Shown here: positions 33,301 to 45,200 of the stretch, piece after piece | Layout of the letters: every line of letters begins with the position of its first letter | Numbering within the stretch: the first letter of the stretch is position 1 | Assembly: GCA_010093515.1 (NCBI GenBank) | Contig: MU001690.1 | Span: 1 to 64,000, forward strand | From: Lineolata rhizophorae | Lineage: Eukaryota > Ascomycota > Dothideomycetes > Lineolatales > Lineolataceae | Direction of reading: 5' to 3' | DNA length: 64,000 bases | Position numbers and translations under genes: made by a program | The notes under the pieces: model-generated | Databases searched by the model: none | The model's input: the letters and a program-made list of their open reading frames with translations, nothing else | What the model was told of the DNA's origin: nothing

Positions 33301-35455
33301 CTAAGAGTCCATTGGTGGACGAGGTCTCGTAAAGAAGGTTTCCGTGTCCTCTGCTTTCCTTTTGATGTCTTCGAGCTTTTCTGTGAGACTTTTTGCGGTT
33401 GGCCTATTCTTATGATAAATTTCGAGGCACCGTTCGATCTGGTCCATCATCAACATGAAAGGTGCTTCGCCTGTGCCGTCACTTGGCACCACGTCCCGGA
33501 TGGCCTTGATTTGTTCTTCGACGACGGGGTTGAGCTTTGCTCGGCTCACATCGGGCTTGGAATTGCAAGGCACCCAGAAGGCATAGCTCTGGACAGGTTC
33601 GACGTGTCCGCAGAAATCATGCCATGTTTTCTCTCTAAGGCAAGTTAACAACATTTCAAACAATCTTAACCTATACTTGCAACTTACCGTCTTGCATCAA
33701 AGGAAGCCTTCGCGCTCCGTCCCAAGCATATCCGTACCATGATTTGCAGGAGGACGCACCCAAATGACCATATGTCTGATGCCCGGTTTTGGAATATACC
33801 TTCTTTTCCGTCAGGATCTGTGCCCGCTCGTACTGCTTCCGGTGCGACGTAGTTGGGGGAGCCGCCGACGTTTTCGGTCTTTGAACCTCCCAAAGTATCC
33901 TTGATCTTTCCAATGCCAAAGTCTGATAATAATAGGCGCCCATATTTCTTTTCCCGATCGCTTCTCAACTTTTTGTATGTCCCGTACCACAAAATGTTCT
34001 CTAACTTTATGTCCTAAATCATTTAAAAAAGTCAGTACACGGCCTCTCCAGTAAAGTCGCTCGGGGGCATTGTGCTCCTACACGGTGAATCATAAAGCTC
34101 GGGGTTACCGCGAGGCCACCTTCGCCGGTCCTATGAGCTTGGTAAAGCCCATCGGCAAGTCCATGTGTCTGGCAGAGCAGCCAGCGGATGAAGTCGACAT
34201 CGTCGGAGTTGATCTCTTTTTCGAGGTATGTACCCAAATTCATCTCTGCCAGAGGGAAAACGGCGTAGCAGTTCTCGCCATGATGGAAGGCAGAGAGAAG
34301 TTGGACCAGATGAGGATGGTCCAATTTTGCTATGTGCAACAGCATCTTGAACTCCCGATCGAAGTCTGCCTTGTTCTTTCCTGGACGGTTGAACATTTTT
34401 AGGGCAAGCCAAGGATTCGGGTCCTAACATTCAACAAGAAATTAGCCTACAAGGTCAATCATCTGCTGAAATCGGCGGAGAATGGGCCCCATGGACCTTA
34501 CGTGATCAAGTTTGTATACTTCCTGTTGCCCGGGTTCAAATAGAACGGCTGACACTTTGCCATATTCCCCCCTTGCCAGATCTTTCTTTTCGGCCAGCGG
34601 CAAAATTCTGCGTGCAGAGTACTCTTCCGGCTTATCTTCAAGAGGACGAATCTTGATCGCGTAAACGTCCCACTGATAAAGTGACATTTGCTCGAGGGTG
34701 CGCTGATCCGATATCGACCAGTTTTCGGCCAGCTTAGAGTCAGGCAGTGCGCGTGCCATCTTGTTTTTCCAACCTTCATGCACAATAAGCCCTAGTTTCT
34801 CGGAATTGGCAAGAAGAGCTATTGCTAGCAACTCAATTCCCTTTTCGCACAACTCCTGGACAAACTTTGGGTCTGCGACTGCTTTTTCCTTCAGTGTGGT
34901 GTCCTCTTCAACAATGCAGTGAACTGTCCGGCAACACATTATAGAACGTAGTTTCAGATAAGGAATGAAGGGTTCTCCGGCATTTTTGCTCTTCTTTCTT
35001 GCTTTGTTGAGGCTGTCCCAAACCTCGTCTTTGGTCGCCTTAGGCCCTAGATTTGTTGGAGGATACCACCCGTGGTATTCGATACGGCTGTATTTATCCC
35101 TTCCGAGTTTATATTCGAGGAAGGCATTGACAGTGTTGGCCTTGTTCCCACACGGACGCTCCTCCACCTCCTCCACTTCCTCCTTTCCTTCCTTGGAACC
35201 GATCAATTTTGCGGTAGCATCGCGCCAGTATTCGCGTCCGCCATGAAGAGCCGCGGCTTTTGCCATGACCTTAGTGTAGATATCTTCCTCTGTTGCGAAG
35301 ATGTAGCCCTCCCGATCAATAGGCGGCGTGGTTTTGATCTGTACGGCGACCTTGACCTTTATTTCCTGCGATCGTTCCCTTCCTTCGGCTTCCTTCGGTC
35401 GTTCTGGCACTTGTGCCAGAGATACCTTAACAGTTGGGATGGCCGGCAAGGTCAT
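33301..35455 (-). CDS. Serine/threonine protein kinase, fungal accessory type, 651 aa as modelled
   Basis: Exons 35455-34502, 34423-34082, 34013-33688 and 33634-33301 splice in frame to 651 codons. Residues 1-285 are a lineage-specific helical region. The kinase domain follows: the nucleotide loop LARGEYGKVSAV near 290, the lysine in WLALKMF near 325, HRDIKLEN formed exactly across the second splice site, DFGIGK near 455, YVAPEA near 480 and DIWSFGC near 510. All catalytic residues are present. The start at 35455 (MTLPAIPTVKV) is provisional: coding-like sequence continues upstream in the same frame (DFTTRWKISEKSITVHNF) but meets a TGA at 35558-35560, and no clean upstream exon joins it. The gene may have lost its original N-terminus. 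Substrate unknown. Confidence 0.75.
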
Positions 35456-36911
35456 CTCTTCAAGGCTTGAGACTTTGGATGAATGGTTTGAAAAATTGTG
35501 CACAGTGATGGACTTCTCGGAAATTTTCCACCTTGTTGTGAAGTCGAGTGCCGAAAGTCAGATAGATAGGGAGTTGTCGTTTTCATCAAATGGAACACTG
35601 AGTATCTGAACCAAGTCCACAATGCGATTTAAAGGAGCTAGTTAGGATTCGTTCGTCGGCAATCAGTATACGTTTACTATGGACGTTGGACTAAGTATAA
35701 AGATCGCTCTCACCTCCTGGATCCTGAACTGTAGGGCATTGCACACCATTGATTGTTAGGATGGAAGGATGAAAGCTTTATACGAAGCTTGAAAACAACA
35801 AACTATTTCAAAAGTAATGTTAGCGTAAAACGTGCCTCATAGATGTCCCAACGATTTGTCCGCCTAGTTTGGATAATAGGGAGCGGAGGTTTTTAAATAC
35901 CTACTAGTGTGTGCCCCGCCCGTGTCTCTACACGTCAAACGTCCTTGGCGGGTGCCTCATACAAAGCCCAAAGCACTGCACATGTCCTTAGCAGGGACTA
36001 TAGGCTACTTTCATGGCTGCATGTAGGCGAAGAGGGCGTAGTGAGGACCGGCGAGTCTAGAAAGGGGTCAGTTAGACCGGTGTATGACTGTAAACAGCCT
36101 GCCGCTACTAGGGTAAGGCGGAAAAAAAAAGCAACTAGAGGATAAGTACTGGGTTCTTGATACTTTACGCCCCGAAATCTAAGGTCGCATAGAAATGGCT
36201 GGAGATATGAATGCAGCCTTAGCCTCGCAAGAATTTGAGAAATTTATTGGTCAAAACTTCCCGGCATAATGATAGACGGGCTTGTTGCTCACTCGGTGAG
36301 TAAAAGTGAAAGATATGGATCCCTGAAGAATGCAAGATGCTGGAAGGCTTCACACGCCTAGCTTTTGTTGCCTTGTCTGCCTGCTCCGGTGAGCGAAACC
36401 TATAGTTGCCTTCTTTTCCGATAACAGGCTTTGGTATCGGCGAATCCGACTGTATAGACCGGGCAGCCTGCCAGCTGCCGACGAATGAAATCGTCCAGTA
36501 AATTGGAGGGCGCACACTCGCACCTTGTAGCACTCAAGTATACGCACTTTGCATATGAAACCTACCTAAATAACAAGCCCATAACTCTGGTACATGTTGA
36601 AACTTGCTCTGTATAAAGCTGCTACGTGGCATATATGCTAGCAATTTCCCGTGTTGAACATGTTCATCAGACGATGTAGATTACTATAAACGGTCAGTTT
36701 TCGACACAGAGTTTCCTCACTATTGTAATAATCAAGCGTGCTGTTAGTCATGTGCCCAAGTAAATTCCGAACATCTACTTAGATCGTGTTATCCTTGGCC
36801 AGTCTCGTTGCATAAGAGTGCAGCTTAAGGTGGAGTGAGAGTCAACTAGTGCTATAGACGTGACAAGCCTGCAGTCCGGCGCTAAGCACTGTAAGCCAAA
36901 TTATTTAGCTT
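35456..36911. other. Kinase 5' remains and gene-poor DNA
   Basis: From 35456 to about 35,640 the minus strand still reads coding-like sequence of the kinase N-terminus (including NRIVDLVQILSVPFDEND) interrupted by a stop. A possible first ATG lies at 35749 with a GTGAGA donor at 35713, but its phase does not fit. From 35,800 to 36,911 the DNA is AT-richer and nothing was recognised. Confidence 0.5.
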
Positions 36912-38996
36912 CTAGCACCAGCACTTGCACCATGTCCGAGGGCGAGTACTATGAGCAGAATCTGCCATAGCACTGTTACCCCTAACTTGGTGCTGCATGT
37001 GCATCTCTGAAATTTCATCCAATGAGAAGTCAAGAGATCTCTCGACTTCGTCAGACGGTTCACCCGCTTGCTTTTGGTTCCAACGTCTTCGGTGAATTCG
37101 AGTACCAAAGAACCATATAAGGATAGTTATCGCCGTCAAAGGTATAGTACAGGCGAAGAAAAGCCACGATTCCTTTAAGACGGAGGTGTGGCCTTGGTCA
37201 ACTAGGACAAACCCCGTTGAAAAAAAAGCCTAGTTTGGGTTAGCACCAGATATGCTTCCGAACACGTTACCACATACCGCAACTAGATTGGCCGGGAGAA
37301 AGAAGACGGTAATGATTGTGATTATTTTTATTGCTCCCGAGTCCTTCGTGGCTTTTTCGGTGAGTACCCGCATTGCAACATTGTCTCTTCTGGCCTCCTC
37401 CGCAATTGCCCTCAAAGATGAGGCATTTTCGTACTCCAGTAAATCGGAAAGAAGGGACGAGCTTCCTTGGACGCGGTCATACAAAGCCCGGGCTTTCGAA
37501 TAGTGCAGGTTCGCTTCTTCTAGAATCTCGCTAAATCGATTTTTGATGCATTCATCGTATTGGTTCAGCGAAGTTTCTTCTACGTCGGCCAAATGATCAA
37601 TGAGCGATCTAATCGTATTCGTAGCGGACCCAAGCATTACTTGAAGATTGAGAATCATGTCTTCTAGCATCTTCAGCTTTTGGCGGTCGCCGAAATTGAT
37701 GTTGAAGTTAATCAAACCAGCTAGTTTCTCTTTTCCAACGTCGGCAAGTGTTATGCGATCAGCCTAGTAGGAATTAGAACATGTAATTCGCGGTAATCCG
37801 CTAGGTTTGCGTACCTGTGCTTGGACGCGTTCGCTAAGATCAGCGAGATACCATCTCCACTCTGCCAGTGAGTTTTCAAGAAGGGTTAAATGGAGCGCGA
37901 AGGGATCTGTTGCGCACGTGTTGATGGCGGAATGAAGAAATCTGTCGATCCGGGCCTCTGCGTCAGCCGAAGCTCCGATTACGACCCATATACATCTCTC
38001 GAGTGTTTTCTCATATTTCTGATAGACGGCTGTCTGCCGAACCGACCACTTTTCTTTCTTCTGGTCCCCGGTCGCGTTCTCTGCTACATATCGGAATCCG
38101 TAGCAGCATTCTGCATTGAATTAGAACATCAGGACGTACAAATGCAAGAAGCAGTTACACTAGAACGAAAAGAGAGAAATGAAGATACAAAAGACGTATT
38201 TCACGTACCGTAACCCCCAATGGTAGAGCCTGAATGCAACAGCCTAAATTTACAAGCTGGAGGAGCAAAATCGTCCTCACGCTGCTTGAAGCCGAACGAC
38301 ATCGCAAATTCTTTGAACCTTGAAGTGATGGAGAAATGGTTCAAGAGAGACTCGAACAACTTATGCGAAGGTGATAGCCGGCTATTCGAATTCCGTGTCA
38401 ACCTTACGAAACTTTTAAACCTTAGTAGAGCTATTGAGTTTTGTGATAAGACAAGACACTAACAAAGCTAAGTGTGCGCAGTTGACGAGGTGACCAATTT
38501 CATCCGGCTCTCTAATATGAGCTGTGTGGACATTTCCAAGGTCGGAGACCAAGTCGAAATGAATTTCTGAAAGATTCTGCAACTGACTTGGCAAGTCTTT
38601 AGTACTGTCAGCACATAAAGTCGACTCACGGTCATTGTAACAAACATGATACTGCCAGATAAAGTTGGAAACTCGCCCCAAGGCCAAGTCCAAGGGCTGG
38701 AATCGAATCTCGGGGGTGATAGAAATTGAAGGACTTTGCTTACTTGATACGTGAACATCTATGCCAAAGCGTTTGTCCGCGCTGCCTTCTGGCAGGAAGA
38801 TCGATTTCTGTTTGACCCTAAAACGCGATAGTGCAAGGGTCTCAAGGTCGCTTAGCGCCATTGCGATAGAGATGTGGCAGTCGAAGGCGTGTCTCGATTT
38901 ATGTAGTCTGGTAGCCTGATCATCTTCATTGCAGCTTTTGCTTACTGAGGGAAGTAGTCGTTGGGAAAGCCTTGGAAGGCAGCTTCGAAGCGTCAA
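36912..38996 (-). CDS. CorA-like fungal membrane protein (5' end unresolved)
   Basis: The 3' part is clear: exons about 38,430-38209, 38110-37815, 37763-37278 and 37229-36912, with 98-, 51- and 48-nt introns, all in phase. It reads CCYGFRYVAEN, then WSVRQTAVYQKYE, LLENSLAEWRWYLADLSERVQAQ, LINFNINFGDRQKLKMLED and a long helix into two membrane segments (IKIITIITVFFLPANLVAAFF and WLFFACTIPLTAITILIWFF). This is the fungal CorA/ZntB-like layout: soluble helical domain, two C-terminal membrane helices, but without the canonical GMN motif. Upstream, 38,996-38,470 is coding-like in one frame (HIREPDEIGHLVNCAHL) but cannot be joined cleanly to the next exon. No upstream ATG was settled; Met at 38861 is internal. 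Ion transport is not proven for these divergent members. Confidence 0.65.
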
Positions 38997-41900
38997 GGAG
39001 AATTCGCAAGGCGGCGCTAAGGCGGAACATCGGACTCACCGGCGCTGCCTCCTGCATCCCTTGGCGGTGGCACTGTGTCGGGGCTAATTGCCGGCTCGCT
39101 TCAAGTGGATAGTGTATGGAATCTTCCCCCCCACTCTAATTTAGAAGCCGCTAGATACTTTTAATGGCATTTAGATCTAGCGAGTTCGCTGGCTACTTAA
39201 TTATTATAAAATAGTTATTGGTATGGAAGAAGCTATTTATGATAGGATTTTGGTGTTCAATCTGCGCACAGATAATATTTGTATGGAGAGTTGCGAAGCG
39301 AGAGTAAAAGGTGGGGGGGTCAGTGTGCGCTTGCACCCCCCTGTACAATACATGTTCCTACGCACGTATCGTCAAGCATATCATATAAAGCCACGTCTAT
39401 AAGGAGGCGTTCGGCGACGTGGAGCCTCGACGGCCGGGTATCACGCGCGCCGTCCTCGCGGGAGCCATCTTCCAATGTACTGTGCCGTAAACCTCCACTC
39501 CCCCCAGGGACTCCGGAAGGTCTTAATAAGCAAGCAAAGCAAGCTCGCTCGTTCCTCTACCAAATGAAAATGCAACGAGCACAAGGACCTTGCTCTTTTA
39601 GGTGTTAGCTACATTGGTGCACTCAACCATCTGAACACTATGGCACTTGAAGCTGATGTTATCTGTCGTACACACGTAGCATGCCAACAAAGGCTCGGGT
39701 GACCTCAACTTCCGAAGATTGTCTTGGCAAGAGGCTGTGCACCACGACAGCAGCAGAGAATCCCGTTGGCCATTGGTCTTCACACTAGCGCTCGATGCCA
39801 AGCTGAGAGGCTCATGTTCCACACTGATTTTAAAAATCCTCCTCTCCTTTTTTTTTTGGCCGGCGAACAATCTAGAGATAAAGCGACCTATTCTCCGCTT
39901 AGTTTTATTCCACTGAAGCCTTGGCCACGACTGCCGTCGCTCGTACGCAATATCTTCCGGGTCTCTTTCCCTACCATGGACAACGGTTCGATTCAGGTCC
40001 TAAACGACAGCTACATCTCGCAAGTCGCGTTGGTCTCCCTTCTTCGGCGGCTGTTTCCGAATGGCGGTTATAAAGCTCGGGTATAGACGATTCCTCCTAC
40101 CTGCAACCCAAAATCGTTACCAACTGACTGTTCGTTGTTTTAGTATAAAAACAATCGGTGGGTTATTCAGGCGCCCCGACACCTAACCGACGTAAGCCCA
40201 CTACCACTACCATAGAAGTCCGCCGTCTACAAAGCGCTATTATACGGCAATCCCGTACTGATGGCATGAATTTTCTGGTGTACAAAAGGAAGAGATCGAG
40301 TCTATCTGGCAGACATCGACAGCGGCCTAAACGGACTTTGTCAACATCCCATGTCGGCCCGTTGGCTAGTTTCATGGCACAGTCGCCACTTCAGATTGGC
40401 AGAGAGTTGCGGGCAGGTGCTTTATCGGCGTGCACCACCTGAGAATATCTTATTTCGTTAGACTGCATCGAAGCCAGAGCATATATATAGCGGCATTTTA
40501 GAGCGTATTTTGACATAGGCCTTGTTTTGATTGACCCAGTCCAGACAATTTCTTCCTTTTTCTCTCGAACTATTTCCCAACCTACCAGGATGTAATATCT
40601 TTCCCGCACTTCCTAGGAGCTTCTTAGCTTATATCTGAGCTGTAAGAAGGCCTGTCTTCCCCTCAGGACTTGTCCCGGATCTCTAGTAATGCACTACTTT
40701 AGTCATGCAGGGCTAGGCAGTTGGCTCGGAATTTTCGAGTTGGCAAAAGCGCAAGATGCCGGATGTTTATCTGTTCATGCAACGTCTCATGCAATAGATG
40801 GGTTCACGTAAACACTCAAATACCGGCACTTTTGAGGTTATTACTGGAAATACGTTCAAGGGTCCAACTAGCGGGACAGTTCAATAATAGTTCAATGTAG
40901 GCTTCCAGACGTAGCTATCGTCACGTCTATCACTGTAATGGGCATTAGAATATATTTAAAAAGCCGCCGTATAGCCTGTACGTCTTTAACACTGCCGTTG
41001 CAGATTAATGCGCCCCCCAGTATTGTGAGAAGCAACAAGACTTACCGTTCGCAAATCGTTATTGTCGTGGATATCAATGTAAGGCAGCAGTAGACACGTG
41101 ACGCTCGGGGCCAAGGTAATGCCGGCCCCGGTTCAGCGTGTAGCGTACATAGATCGCAGGGTGCAGGTCGACCTACACTCTGCAACCTCACCTTATACAC
41201 TCTATTTTGCCACCGTATACGCTGTAGCGCTCAACAGTTATGTCTAAGGTTGATAATAGCACGCAGAACTCACAGAAGATCGAATATCTATCCCATGGCT
41301 GTTGGCCCAGTATTATGCATGAAAGTCGACGTGTTTAGTGAAACAGTATCGATTGTCCATGGTTCAGAGCAGGCGGACGGCGATTTTGGCATATAGATGC
41401 GAAGACGGTATGGCAGGAAATTGCCAAGGAAGGGGAGTAGGCAGATCGCAAGCTCCCTAATCCCGAACAGATTTGCAAATTGTGAAGCCAAGGCAGGAGG
41501 ATACCGGCGAAGAAGCAGGCTGAGAACCCTGCGCGCCACTTGTTCCCCGTCGTCGCCTTCCGCGTCACACCCCAGCAGCGCCGGCCGGGGTGCGAGGCTG
41601 GAATCTGGATGACGACAGGGTCGGGCCAGCGATGGCCAGAAAGGACGTGGTGGACGCTCTACGTAGAAGTTTCCTCCGCCCAAGGTCTTGGAACAGGCGA
41701 GAGAACGTTTTTGAAGATCCTACGACCGACGGGGCCTGAGTCGGCGCACGCAGCGCCCCTTTGAGGTTGGATATTTCTGGCGCGGGCGCGATCGTCTATC
41801 GCTGCCGATCACGTTGCGCTCGGCTCGCTTCGTTGGGGCTATGCAGGTGTTTGGCGAGGAGGCGACCTGCCAGCAGAACTTTTTGGTGACGCCCTAACTA

Positions 41901-42285
41901 GTAAGTCACTCCGCAACCTCCTGCTTCCCGTCGCACTCCATTGCCCTCCCTCGCGCAATTTGCCCGCCTGTCAGCTCGTTACCCCGACCGCTATCCCATC
42001 GTTGCCGCGAACCCGACCGCCGCAGAGCTGGACTTACGGCGCCATGCAGGCACCCGTGGTCGCCTGAGAAGCAGAGCTCCCCCCCCCCCGATCGTCGTCC
42101 GCGCGAACGCCTCAACTCACGGAGTACAGCTTCGCGCCGCGCACACCAGAACCGCCCGCGGAACGCCGGTTAGCCGCACAAGTCGCACCTCCCACGTCGT
42201 CGCGAGAACTCGGTCGCTCGGATTCAAGCACCGTCGCGCGCTTTCGCCCTTTGGCGGGGACGGCCTCTCAGCTGGATGAATTTGG
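38997..42285. other. Gene-free, lower-GC region
   Basis: About 3.3 kb. No frame shows a domain. A C-rich/G-rich pair of short tracts near 39,310-39,345 could fold into a hairpin. A CACGTG hexamer occurs near 41,096. GC rises after 41,400, and the final 800 bases should hold the promoter and 5' UTR of the Flc/TRP-like gene, possibly with a 5' intron ending at the CTCCGCAG before 42,451. Confidence 0.5.
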
Positions 42286-45200
42286 ATGGAGCGGGTTTGC
42301 CGGGGCGCGGGTGGTGCCCGTAGAGGACACCGCGCCGGTGCAGATGGACGCCAGCCGCTGGGAGACATGGCGAGGGAGCAGGTAGAAACGGGACGCGGCG
42401 CCGACCCTCTTGCGACTGACAGGAGGGCGCCGATACTCTCCCCTCCGCAGGCGCCGACGCCGAAACGGGCATCTCGTCATTGCGTCACGACCACATTCCG
42501 TCCGCCGAAGGTCCTACAGTGGAAATGGGGGATACGCTGGGCTATGCTAGCCCTCCTTACCTTCGCTATAACCCATTCCGAAGCGGTCTTCATCGACTTT
42601 GAGAATTGCCTCAGTCCCAACGTCATCAACGCCGAACCGCCGATGCCGCTTCAATTCATACCACTCTTCTTCGACACCGCGTTTGACACCTCCAAACCGA
42701 GCCACAATCTCAATATCACAATATACGGGAACGTTTCGGGCCAGACGACGCGGGAAGACTACCCCCCTCCGGACGATCCGCAATGGAGCGACCCGAACGC
42801 TACGTTTGGCAAGATCCCGGACGTATACCGAGGCCCGGACGGCGACGCCACGCTTACGACGCTCTTCTCGAAGTTCAATGTTCTGACATACACACCCTAC
42901 GTCGCCGACCCCACCCGCTTTTGCGGTTCGCTGTTGAATACAACATGCCCAATCGGGCCCGTGTTTGATGGGAACCGGAGCAATCCCGAAGATTGGCCGG
43001 CGTTCACCGTCGCGCATGATTTCTACAGCACGTACTCGTTTGCTACTTTCGCGGCCACTATCCGCATCAAGTTGGCGGGTCCGGACGACCGCTACGTGGC
43101 GTGCATCTCTGCAAACATCACTCCGGACCTTGGCAGCAAGATCTCGGACGCGCTCACTTATATTCCCGCGGCCATTTTGGCATTGGTGGCTATCGCGACC
43201 ATCTCAGCTGCCATATTCAGCCCTTGGGGCTCGGACGATCTTTTCCGCTGGTCGAGCAATTATGGCCGCGACGAAGACTTGCTGCGACTCGTCACTCCGG
43301 GCTTTGGAGACTGTCTGCAGTACGTCCAGTTCATTGTCCTCGCGGGGAGCCTGGGCCTCAACTATCCTGGTTATTATCAACCTGTAGTAAGCCAAGCTAG
43401 TTGGGCAACGCTCCTTTTCAACCAGTCCCTCGTAAGCCACGGAGGTGGTAGTCATAGTTTGGTTGACGGAGTCTACAACGCGAGTGGCACCTATGGCTTG
43501 ACACGTCTGCGACAGCTTGCGGGGATGGCGGAGGACGAGGATGTATGGGGCGGCATGATGGTGGTACTCTTCGGTCTGACCGTAGGAGTTGTCTTGATAT
43601 GCCAGCTCGGATTCTTCATTCGCTGGATTTATCATCAAGTGTCCAAATCCCCGGAGCAGGACCTTCAGAACAAAAATCTTCCCTTTACAGTCGGCAACGT
43701 CGTCCGGATTGTTTTCAACTACTTTCTCCTTCCGATAATCGCTCTTTCCATGTTCCAGCTTGTCGTGGCCGGTCAGTCCCCCGTGTCGGTCGTTGCCCCG
43801 GCAGTTATACTTCTGGTCATCACTTTTTGCGGCGCTGCCTGGATATTTCGACTCATTTTCACCACTCGGCCGCGCGCTCACTTGTTCGACGATATGCCGA
43901 CTGTTTTGGCGTACGGTCCATTGTACAATACCTATTCGGATGAAGCAGCTCCTTTTGCCTTCATTCCTGTATTACTAACAGTGGTGCGAGGGGTTGCCAT
44001 CGGCGCCATTCAGCCTTCGGGCATAGCTCAGCTCGTCGTGCTTGCCATCTGTGAAGTCGTGCTCATTTTGACACTGCACGCCTTCCGTCCTTTCCACTCC
44101 ATGACCTCGATGAACGCCTATCACACTTTCTTCTCTTCCGTACGCTTGCTCACGGTACTCTTGAGTGTCGCCTTCGTCCCCTCCCTTGGAGTGTCCGAAG
44201 CTCCCAAAGGCTGGATCGGTTATCTCATCCTTCTGCTGCACGGCATCGTCCTCATTTTCGGGTTCTTCCTCAACGCGATCCAGACCCTCATCGAGGTCAC
44301 GGCGCGCCTGGCGGGTGCTGGTGGCGACTCTCGCGGCGGCCTCACCACCGTCTTCGGCGTACGGCAGCTCTCGCGCCGCTCGCATCAGCGCCGCAGCAAC
44401 GCGCGGAGCAGTCTCAATTCGGACGCGGCAATGCTTGCGCATAGCGCCGAGAACGACGCCAAGTCAGCCCAGCTCATGGGCGGAGGCGGAACACGCTCGC
44501 GCAGCCTGTCGGCGAGTTCGACGGTTCTGCTAGGGGGTGCAGGGAGGGCGCCGTCGGATCAACGCATGAGCGGCGGGTTCGACCAGTTCAGCCAGATGGG
44601 CGACAGCTACAGCCCCGGCATGGGCACGCCCGCCGGGGGTTCTCAGAGCCCCTTTTCGTACATTGCAGGCGGCAGTGCCGGGCCATCGTCGAGGAGGCCG
44701 ACCATGGGGACCATGGGGACCATGGGGACCGTGGGATCCAAAACGTTGGATTCGACGGATCCGTACTACCGTCCTCCACGTCCGCGCCGCGCAACTTTGG
44801 ATCCGTACCAGCCGGGGCAGAAGAGTAGGGCGTCTTGGGCAAGCGTGGATGTGAGCAACCGTCCTTACGACGGGTTTGGTGATGGTTCTGACTTCGGAGG
44901 CGACGCCGGGGAAGGGTCATCTTTCTCTCCGTCCAGGACGGCGCCCATGCCCGCCTACATCCGCACGCCGCGTGAAGAGACCGAGCAGGTTCTGGGCGGT
45001 AGTGCAGCTGGTAGTGCGGCGGCAAGCCCTCACAAAGACTATGCCGTGCGCGAGGCCGATTTCTATTACGGGGTGACGCGGGGTCCTGCGCTTTCGAGCG
45101 TCAACGCACCGCGTCGTCTCCGAACGGGACCAGCGGATCCAATGGGACCGGTCAGCTCCGCAAGCGGGTGGCTGCGGAACTTGTTCGGCGGGAAGAGGAA

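Noticed and set aside
39960-40000. Possible tRNA B-box (GGTTCGATTC)
   Set aside because: No matching A-box or acceptor stem could be folded around it. No other tRNA or 5S rRNA candidate was found in the window.
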